Assembly (NCBI GenBank): GCA_029562045.1
Contig: JAKQWJ010000281.1
Coordinates: 1 to 12,167, forward strand
Reading direction: 5' to 3'
Length of the DNA stretch: 12,167 nucleotides
From: Spirochaetota bacterium
GTDB lineage: Bacteria; Spirochaetota; Spirochaetia; DTKZ01
Made by a program: the position numbers and the translations under genes. Below, in pieces: positions 7,207-12,167 of the stretch (position 1 is its first letter; each line of letters begins with the position of its first letter). A model generated the notes under the pieces. The model had not been told where the DNA came from. It saw nothing but the letters and a program-made list of their open reading frames with translations, and made no database searches.

Positions 7207-8292
7207 TCAGACCGCCGGAGAGGGCCGGGGGCGTCGAGGCCGCCGTCGAGGGCCCCGGGAGCGCGTCTTTTTCCTGCGCAGAAGGTCCGACACGATGCTG
7301 TCCACATCCTTGTTCGCCGGCACCAGGGGTTTGACGAAATCCTTTACCAGGACATAGGCGTCCTTGGGGAGCAGGTCCTCCGGGCTCCGGGTCTTTTTCA
7401 GGTCCTCGATGAAATCCTTCACCAGCGGAAGGACAAGCCGGGACCGTTCCATGTTCCCTTCGACGGCGGCATCGTGGGCCTCCAGGGTGGCGAAAAACCT
7501 GTCCCGGAAACCGTCCCGGCCGTTCTTCAGCATCTCCGCCAGGGCGGGGCAGAAGCTGTTGAGCACTCCGATCTCGTGCATCATCCGGAAAATCGGGGTG
7601 GCGGAGCCGGATTGGAGAATCTTGTACAGTTCCTCCGTCAGCCGGGAACTGGACACGGCGTCCAGAAGGGGTGTCTGCCTCCGCATCTTCCGGCGAAGCA
7701 GGAAGGGTATCCTGAAATCCAGGGCGGCGGCGTATTTCACCGCCCTCACGATCCGAACGGGATCCTCGGTAAAAATCGTCTTCAGCGGAATCAGCGGCTG
7801 GACCAGCCTCCGGCGGATGTCCCGCAGGCCGCCCACATAATCGATGATGATCCCCTCCAGAGGGCAGTAGTACAGGGCGTTCAAGGTGAAGTCCCGCCGC
7901 TGCACGTCCTCCTGGATGGTGCCGTAGACGTTGGTCTCCCCCCCCGCATCCAGGGCCCGGAAGGTGGAAACCTCGATGATCTTCTGGTTGAAATAGACAT
8001 GCACCAGCCGGAACCGCTTGCCGATGATCCGGGAGTTCCGGAACAGACTCTTCAGCCGTCGCGGGTGGGCATCGGTGACCAGGTCGAAGTCCTTGGGGGT
8101 CCGCCCCACCAGAAGGTCCCGAACCGCGCCGCCCACCACATAGGCCCTGAAGCCCGCGGATTTCAGCCGTTCGGCGATGCGGACGGCGTCGGGGTCGATC
8201 TGGGAGCGGCGGATGGGATGCTCGTCGGGAGTATAAACTTCCGCCCTCTTTCGGGGGGCGCCCTGTACGGAAGCGCTGTAACGAACCAGCAA
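7207..8292 (-). CDS. pcnB: Poly(A) polymerase (polynucleotide adenylyltransferase)
   Basis: This enzyme adds 3' poly(A) tails to RNA from ATP, which in bacteria mainly promotes RNA decay and quality control. It has 361 residues. The class II nucleotidyltransferase head has VVGGAVRDLLVGRTPKDFD (52-70), with catalytic carboxylates D68 and D70, and RRDFTLNALYY (132-142). IIGKRFRLVHV (89-99) matches the published signature that separates bacterial poly(A) polymerases from CCA-adding enzymes. The helical neck/body follows, with EDPVRIVRAVKYAA (176-189). The C-terminus is a short, strongly basic Arg/Pro-rich tail (from about 339), plausibly for RNA binding. The start is TTG at 8292, supported by AGGAT at 8305-8301 with 8-nt spacing, a near-consensus promoter just upstream, and no nearby in-frame ATG. 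A weak 6-bp inverted repeat at 7201-7220 overlaps its stop codon in the convergent gap. Confidence 0.93.
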   Translation of the reverse strand: MLVRYSASVQGAPRKRAEVYTPDEHPIRRSQIDPDAVRIAERLKSAGFRAYVVGGAVRDLLVGRTPKDFDLVTDAHPRRLKSLFRNSRIIGKRFRLVHVYFNQKIIEVSTFRALDAGGETNVYGTIQEDVQRRDFTLNALYYCPLEGIIIDYVGGLRDIRRRLVQPLIPLKTIFTEDPVRIVRAVKYAAALDFRIPFLLRRKMRRQTPLLDAVSSSRLTEELYKILQSGSATPIFRMMHEIGVLNSFCPALAEMLKNGRDGFRDRFFATLEAHDAAVEGNMERSRLVLPLVKDFIEDLKKTRSPEDLLPKDAYVLVKDFVKPLVPANKDVDSIVSDLLRRKKTRSRGPRRRPRRPRPSPAV

Positions 8293-8330
8293 CGATGTAG
8301 ATCCTGTATTAAAAAATGATATCGTCTTCG

Positions 8331-8360
8331 ATTATAGATTCCGTCGAGGCCTCTGGTCAA
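8331..8360 (-). promoter_or_regulatory. Strong sigma70-type promoter for pcnB
   Basis: On the minus strand, TTGACC (8360-8355, five of six) and a perfect TATAAT (8336-8331) are separated by 18 bp. Transcription would start near 8324 and give a leader of about 31 nt containing AGGAT ahead of the TTG start at 8292. The island of A/T-rich sequence at 8300-8340 stands out sharply from the GC-rich surroundings. This is the best promoter match in the window. Confidence 0.75.
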
Positions 8361-8390
8361 GACGCCCGGGCCGGGGGTCCGGGCAGGGGG

Positions 8391-8432
8391 CCGGCACACT
8401 CCCATTTTCACCGATGTTTTCCGGTCCGGGCC
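8391..8432. repeat. 42-bp direct repeat, copy 1
   Basis: This copy is identical over 42 bp to 8450-8491 (period 59 bp, 17-bp spacer). It lies in the intergenic space between pcnB and the radical SAM gene. It starts with CCGGCACACTCCCATTTTCA and ends in GGTCCGGGCC on the plus strand. Similarity extends imperfectly to the left, GGCAGGGGG here versus GGCAGGGG before copy 2. Confidence 0.95.
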
Positions 8433-8449
8433 GGGTGCCCTGGCAGGGG

Positions 8450-8491
8450 CCGGCACACTCCCATTTTCACCGATGTTTTCCGGTCCGGGCC
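8450..8491. repeat. 42-bp direct repeat, copy 2 (contains the 3' end of the radical SAM gene)
   Basis: This copy is identical to 8391-8432. On the minus strand it encodes the last seven residues (ARTGKHR) and the TGA stop of the radical SAM gene. Either the gene end was duplicated in tandem, or a mobile or dispersed repeat unit inserted at the gene end and now supplies its stop. The spacer between copies contains CCCTGGCAGGGG, which can fold on itself, but no T-tract follows, so I do not call a terminator. Confidence 0.95.
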
Positions 8492-9852
8492 AGTTCTTTC
8501 AGCCGGGTGAGATCCTCCCGGGAAAAACCCTCCCATTCCATGGGGAAAAAGGAGTTGTTGTGATACAGGGGCTCCTCCCCGATGGGGTACCGGCAGCGCC
8601 GGATGCTCTCCTCCCAGAGTCCGGTGCCCGGAACCGGCGAGTACTCCGCCAGCCGGACCCGGACCCCCTCCGCCAGGGCCTTCCGGACGGAGGTCTCCAC
8701 CTCCCCCGCCCGCTGCCCCGGAAGCCCCGCCAGGATGTAGACCGACAGGGCCTCCCGGGGAAAGCCCGCCTCCGTCAGGGCCGCGACAACGGCGGGAAAG
8801 GAGTCGGGTCGGAACTTCGCCCCCCCCGGGCTGTGGGCGGCGTGGAAATCCGGCGAGGAGCTTTCGAAACCCATCCGGATCTCCTGAAACCCCGCCTTCC
8901 GCATCAGCGCCGCCGTCTCCCGATCCAGTCCCCGGATATGGACCGCGTTGGGGAGGTAGAACCGCAGGCCCCGTCCCTCCTCCGCGAGCCGGATCATCCG
9001 TTCCAGAAAGGCCGGAAACACCCCTCCCGTGCCCGACAGAAGGGCGTCGTCGTAGAAAGCGAAGTTTCCGATCCCCCCCTCCGCCGCCTCCCGGACCCAG
9101 GCCGCGGCGGCTTCCGGGTCCCCCGCCTCGAAGCGGGGCGAAAGGCGGCGGGAGGCGCAGTAATCGCAGGCCAGGGGGCAGCCCCGGTTGAGCCGCAGGA
9201 CCGCCGCGTCCCCCCAGTATGCGGGTTCCGGGGAAGGATTCAGGGGGAAGTCCGCCGTAGGAGCGGGAAAACCCAGGCGGGGCAGGATCTCCGCCAGGCC
9301 GCCTCTCCCATCCGCCGCCGACACCTCGTCCGCCTCCGTCGCCCGGGCGCAGTGTTCCGGCATCAGCTCCGCGTAGACCCCCCCCACCACCACCGGGGTC
9401 CGGGGAAAAATCTTCCGGGACAGATGGACCGCCTCCACCACCCCGGGATACCAGTAGGTCATGCCGCCGGCCACCAGCACCAGATCCGGCGGGCGGGGGC
9501 TTCTCCCCTCTCCGCCGCCCGCCGCTTCGGCCAGGCGCCGGGCCAGGGATTCCGGAACCACGCCGTAGCGGGAGTAGCGGCGGCCCCGGGAGGCCAGACC
9601 CTCCGGCGTGGGGACCGGGACCCGGAACATTTTCCCCGTCCCGTCCTCCTTTCTCCGGGGCCTCCCCAGGGCGGCGATGGACAGGGGGTCCCGGTAATCC
9701 ATGGCGTCCACGAACACCGTATCCCAGCCGTTGTTTCGCAGGAAGCCCTCCACCCGCAGGAGGCCGTAGGGTTTCAGGAAAAGGTCGTAGAGGGCGAAAT
9801 CGTAGATCGGCGGATTCAGCAGCAGGGCCCGGGGCCGGGAGCCGCAGCTCAT
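8467..9852 (-). CDS. Radical SAM protein, possibly of the B12-binding-domain class
   Basis: This is a cytoplasmic radical SAM enzyme of unknown substrate, 461 residues. The N-terminal part (7-195) looks like the Rossmann-type domain found in cobalamin-binding radical SAM proteins: ALLLNPP (9-15), LRVEGFLRNNGWDTVFVDAMD (32-52), LVLVAGGMTYWYPG (124-137), VVVGGVYAELMPEH (154-167). The B12-ligand motif DxHxxG is not seen, so cobalamin use is doubtful. The radical SAM core has CPLACDYC (C225, C229, C232), then NFAFYDDALLS (263-273), IRMGFESSSP (325-334), YILAGLPGQ (372-380) and YSPVPGTGLWEE (404-415). The ATG at 9852 overlaps the TGA of the upstream helicase gene as ATGA, and the protein family's start pattern fits. 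The frame is also open further upstream inside the helicase gene, but those residues look non-coding. The final codons lie inside the 42-bp repeat. Confidence 0.87.
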   Translation of the reverse strand: MSCGSRPRALLLNPPIYDFALYDLFLKPYGLLRVEGFLRNNGWDTVFVDAMDYRDPLSIAALGRPRRKEDGTGKMFRVPVPTPEGLASRGRRYSRYGVVPESLARRLAEAAGGGEGRSPRPPDLVLVAGGMTYWYPGVVEAVHLSRKIFPRTPVVVGGVYAELMPEHCARATEADEVSAADGRGGLAEILPRLGFPAPTADFPLNPSPEPAYWGDAAVLRLNRGCPLACDYCASRRLSPRFEAGDPEAAAAWVREAAEGGIGNFAFYDDALLSGTGGVFPAFLERMIRLAEEGRGLRFYLPNAVHIRGLDRETAALMRKAGFQEIRMGFESSSPDFHAAHSPGGAKFRPDSFPAVVAALTEAGFPREALSVYILAGLPGQRAGEVETSVRKALAEGVRVRLAEYSPVPGTGLWEESIRRCRYPIGEEPLYHNNSFFPMEWEGFSREDLTRLKELARTGKHR

Positions 9853-11771
9853 CGCAGTCTGACCACGTACAGGAGGTGCTTGGCCCGGGTGAAGGCCACA
9901 TACATCAGCTCCGGGGTGATGCGATGATGGGGCTCTTCCACCGGGGCGGTATAGTCCAGGACCACTATGGCGATGTCCGTTTCCAGGCCCTTGAACTGGC
10001 TGATGGTCCGGTACATCACCGCCTTGCCGCTCCCGGGGATCCCATCGGGCTGCAGGGTGAAGCCTCCGATCTGCGGGAAATACCCGAAGGGAGAATCCCG
10101 GAGGGGCACGTTGCACAGCACGGCGATGGACGATGCGGAAAGCCCGTGGGTGGTAACCAGATCCCGGAGCAGATCCCCCACGTGCCGCCGGACCTCTTCG
10201 GGGCCGGTAAAGTCAGCCTCCTCCGGCTCCAGACCCCGGATATCCATGGAAAGCGCAGTGGAGCCGTGGCCCGTGGCCCGGACCGCGTAGTTGTGGATCT
10301 CCTGGGTGTTGCGAAGGTTCCGTTTCAGGTGAAAAATGAAGTTGCCCAGTCCCCGGTGGGCGATGAGCCGAACCACGGGAAGCTCGGCGATATTTCTGAA
10401 GATGGACTGGTTGTCGTCGTAAAAGACGTAAATGGTCCGTTCCTGGGGACTTTTAAAGAAGAAGGTTATGCAGTCGCACCAGTTTTCCTCGAAGTCCTGG
10501 GCCTCGTCGATGATGATGGCGTCGTACTGGTCCCGCAGGGTGTATTCCTCGAAGATCTGCAGCAGGGCCCGGGGCAGGCGGTTGGAATAGAACATGCCGT
10601 TCAGCCCCTCCTCCCCGCAGACCCGGCAGGGCAGGAGGTGCTCCATCAGGGACAGAAGCTCCTCGTCCAGAAGATCCTCCCGGCGGTACCGTTCGATGAG
10701 ATCGGTGAAATCCACATCGTCCCGGATCTCCGTCACCGCCCGGAGCAGCGTCTTGATCCCCGACGCGTCGGGTCTGAAGTCCTCCACGTCGAAGGGGTCC
10801 TTCCTCCGGCGGGGAACCCGGCGGAAAACCTCCCGGATGAACCGGTGAAAATCGGCGGCCGCCTCCCGGGCGGGCAGGGTAATGGCCTCCGCCAGGACCG
10901 ACAGGGCGTAGGAATGGAAGGTCACCACCCGCACCCCGGGGAAATCCTTCAGCCTCTCCCGGATATGGTCCTGCAGATTGTTGCTGAAACAGAGAAACAG
11001 GACCCGCTTCCCCCGCTCCGCCAGCCGGATGGCCTTCTTCATGGCGATCCAGCTCTTGCCGGTCCCGGCGGCGCCCTGAAAACCCACCCGGTTCTTGTCG
11101 TCGAAGAGGTCCAGCAGATAATCCTGGAACTGGTTGATGTTTTCCAGCTCCTCCCTCTGCTTGTGCAGGGCGAAGAGGATGGACCGCGGCAGCTTCATGG
11201 ACGCGTTGAAGAGGGACAGGAAATTCTCCGCCTCCCGGGGGGACAGGCCGCCGTCCCGCTGGCGCGGCCGGGTGTACCGGAAAAGCTCGTCGATCCAGGC
11301 CCGGATCCGGCCCAGATTCCCGGCATGCAGAACGTTGTAGCGGTTCAGATCCTTGTGATGGAAGGATTCGGAAAACGAGGCCTCAGGGAAACAGACCGCC
11401 CAGGTGAAAATCCCGGAGAAATACTCGCCGTAGTGGTTCCGGTACAGATCCCGGAAAGCCCATTGGGCGTACCGGGCCTGTTTTACCGGGTCCTTGATCC
11501 GGTGGCGCTCGCCGGTGCGGGTAACCGAATACCAGGAATTGTCCAGGCTCTCGATCCGGCCGCCCTTGACCTCCAGGGTGACGAAGCCCCGGGTCATCGA
11601 AAAAACGACGAAATCGCATTCGCCCCGGATGTTCCGGTCGCCGGTCCAGGTGACGGAATGAAAAACATGGAAGGAATCGTCCAGCTGCCGGCGCAGTTCC
11701 TCGTAAACGAAGATTTCCGCCTCCGACTCGGTGTATTCTCTTTCCAGACTGGGGGGGTGCATGAGCGCCAT
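9849..11771 (-). CDS. NERD nuclease-domain / UvrD-like superfamily 1 helicase
   Basis: This is a predicted DNA (or RNA) helicase with an N-terminal nuclease-related (NERD) domain, 640 residues from the ATG at 11771. The NERD domain (about 8-150) retains the PD-(D/E)xK-type residues D53 in GECDFVVF, and E67 and K69 in TLEVKGG. The superfamily 1 motor has Walker A GAAGTGKS (233-240), motif Ia VVTFHSYA, Walker B IIIDEAQDF (420-427 region; D422, E423, Q425), YDDNQS (451-456), QFKGLETDIAIVV (592-604) and the C-terminal YVAFTRAK (624-631) with R629. Two cysteine pairs, C382/C385 and C432/C434, are noticeable, but I assign no cluster. The start is uncertain: ATG 11771, ATG 11762, or TTG 11810, the last preceded by GGGGA. 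A possible promoter overlaps the TTG, favouring an ATG. It overlaps the radical SAM gene by ATGA. Related proteins occur in DNA repair and in phage defence; nothing here decides. Confidence 0.9.
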   Translation of the reverse strand: MALMHPPSLEREYTESEAEIFVYEELRRQLDDSFHVFHSVTWTGDRNIRGECDFVVFSMTRGFVTLEVKGGRIESLDNSWYSVTRTGERHRIKDPVKQARYAQWAFRDLYRNHYGEYFSGIFTWAVCFPEASFSESFHHKDLNRYNVLHAGNLGRIRAWIDELFRYTRPRQRDGGLSPREAENFLSLFNASMKLPRSILFALHKQREELENINQFQDYLLDLFDDKNRVGFQGAAGTGKSWIAMKKAIRLAERGKRVLFLCFSNNLQDHIRERLKDFPGVRVVTFHSYALSVLAEAITLPAREAAADFHRFIREVFRRVPRRRKDPFDVEDFRPDASGIKTLLRAVTEIRDDVDFTDLIERYRREDLLDEELLSLMEHLLPCRVCGEEGLNGMFYSNRLPRALLQIFEEYTLRDQYDAIIIDEAQDFEENWCDCITFFFKSPQERTIYVFYDDNQSIFRNIAELPVVRLIAHRGLGNFIFHLKRNLRNTQEIHNYAVRATGHGSTALSMDIRGLEPEEADFTGPEEVRRHVGDLLRDLVTTHGLSASSIAVLCNVPLRDSPFGYFPQIGGFTLQPDGIPGSGKAVMYRTISQFKGLETDIAIVVLDYTAPVEEPHHRITPELMYVAFTRAKHLLYVVRLR

Positions 11772-11781
11772 GGCGATTTTC

Positions 11782-11810
11782 AGCTTACAGCGGAACCCGG
11801 GTGTTGTCAA
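11782..11810 (-). promoter_or_regulatory. Candidate promoter for the NERD-helicase/radical SAM pair
   Basis: A perfect TTGACA (11810-11805) is followed after 17 bp by TAAGCT (11787-11782, three of six -10 positions). The predicted start near 11775 lies only a few bases before the ATG at 11771, so the transcript would be nearly leaderless. The same TTG could instead be an alternative start codon, so the two readings exclude each other. Confidence 0.35.
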
Positions 11811-11837
11811 AGAGATATCCCCATATTAGGATGGCCC

Positions 11838-12167
11838 ATGTCCGAAAAATCCCCCATCGTCATGCATCTTTCCCGGGACGGCCACCATCATTCCGGTGAT
11901 TTCGGAGACAGTCCCAGCCTTCTGGATTACATCAACACTGCGACGCCCTTCACCCTTCCCGCCCCCTGCGGCGGCAAGGGACGCTGCGGCAAGTGCCGCG
12001 TGGTGGTGGTGGAAGGCGAATTTTCCCCCGTCACCGACGGGGAACGGCGGCATCTCTCCCCCCAGGACCTGGCCCGGGGTCTGCGCCTGGCCTGCCTGGT
12101 CCGACCCACGGCGGGTCCGGCGCGGGTGGAACTGGAAGGCGAAAGGGCGGGGGTGGGGAACAAGGCG
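11838..12167 (+). CDS. 2Fe-2S ferredoxin-domain protein, probably ASKHA/DUF4445 (RACo-like), 3' end outside window
   Basis: This is the 5' part of a plus-strand gene, open to the window edge (110 codons). The visible residues are the N-terminal plant-type 2Fe-2S domain. PCGGKGRCGKCRV contains C44, C50 and C53 (Cx5Cx2C), and the fourth ligand C86 lies in RLACLVRP. Domains of this kind sit at the N-terminus of the RACo/ASKHA family (DUF4445), which uses ATP to reductively reactivate corrinoid methyltransferase systems, and in some ferredoxin-like reductase subunits. The pairing of GGKGRCGKC with the later LACLV pattern favours the ASKHA type, but that domain would be beyond the edge. The ATG at 11838 has AGG at 11828-11830 as a modest Shine-Dalgarno. 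An upstream ATG at 11831 is in a different frame that closes quickly. The gene is divergent from the helicase. Confidence 0.85.
   Translation, partial: MSEKSPIVMHLSRDGHHHSGDFGDSPSLLDYINTATPFTLPAPCGGKGRCGKCRVVVVEGEFSPVTDGERRHLSPQDLARGLRLACLVRPTAGPARVELEGERAGVGNKA

Noticed and set aside
7201..7220. Inverted repeat CTCCGG/CCGGAG between the convergent TPR and pcnB genes as a bidirectional terminator
   Set aside because: It has a 6-bp stem, an 8-nt loop and no T-tract on either strand. It is too weak to call.
8408..9901. Minus-strand open frame of 497 codons overlapping the radical SAM gene
   Set aside because: It is extremely Gly/Pro/Arg-rich and out of frame with the clear CxxxCxxC radical SAM protein.
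8467..11771. Helicase/radical SAM pair as a phage-defence system
   Set aside because: No other defence, toxin, restriction or mobile genes are nearby, and NERD-helicases also occur outside defence. Only the coupling itself is reported.

Overview
The window is GC-rich bacterial chromosome with tightly packed genes. My best guess for the source is a high-GC spirochaete (Treponema/Spirochaeta relatives). This rests on recalled resemblance of the poly(A) polymerase, the P-loop/Asp23-like protein and the pseudo-peptidase TPR protein to spirochaetal homologues. No rRNA or other phylogenetic marker is present, so the placement is an inference. I see no tRNA, rRNA, CRISPR array, insertion sequence or phage gene.

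Layout. (1) 105-3034, minus strand: a complete three-gene TRAP transporter operon, dctP-dctQ-dctM (periplasmic binding protein, small and large membrane subunits). It has a candidate sigma70-type promoter upstream of dctP and a strong hairpin plus T-rich tract between dctP and dctQ, which probably lowers expression of the membrane subunits relative to the binding protein. (2) 3186-7197, plus strand: a YgiQ-type radical SAM protein, then a P-loop NTPase with a C-terminal Asp23/Gls24-like domain, then an exported TPR protein whose metallopeptidase-like domain has lost the HExxH motif. Gaps are 31 and 45 bp, so this may be one transcription unit. (3) 7207-8292, minus strand: pcnB (poly(A) polymerase), convergent with the TPR gene, with a TTG start supported by a Shine-Dalgarno sequence and a near-consensus promoter. 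(4) 8391-8491: a 42-bp sequence repeated exactly at a 59-bp period. The downstream copy supplies the last codons and stop of the next gene. (5) 8467-11771, minus strand: a NERD-nuclease/UvrD-like helicase followed by a radical SAM protein, joined by an ATGA stop/start overlap. (6) 11838 to the window end, plus strand: the N-terminal 2Fe-2S domain of what is probably an ASKHA/DUF4445 (RACo-like) protein, cut by the window edge.

The TRAP genes form one evident functional unit (uptake of an organic acid or similar small anion). The other genes are housekeeping or poorly characterised. The least-explained material is the P-loop/Asp23-like protein with its pseudo-peptidase neighbour, the coupled NERD-helicase/radical SAM pair, and the 42-bp repeat.

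No gene-free stretch exceeds about 175 bp. The main spacers are 1-104 (GC-rich, possibly the end of a convergent gene), 1897-1981 (terminator-like hairpin), 3035-3185 (divergent dctP/ygiQ promoter region) and 8293-8466 (pcnB promoter and repeat).
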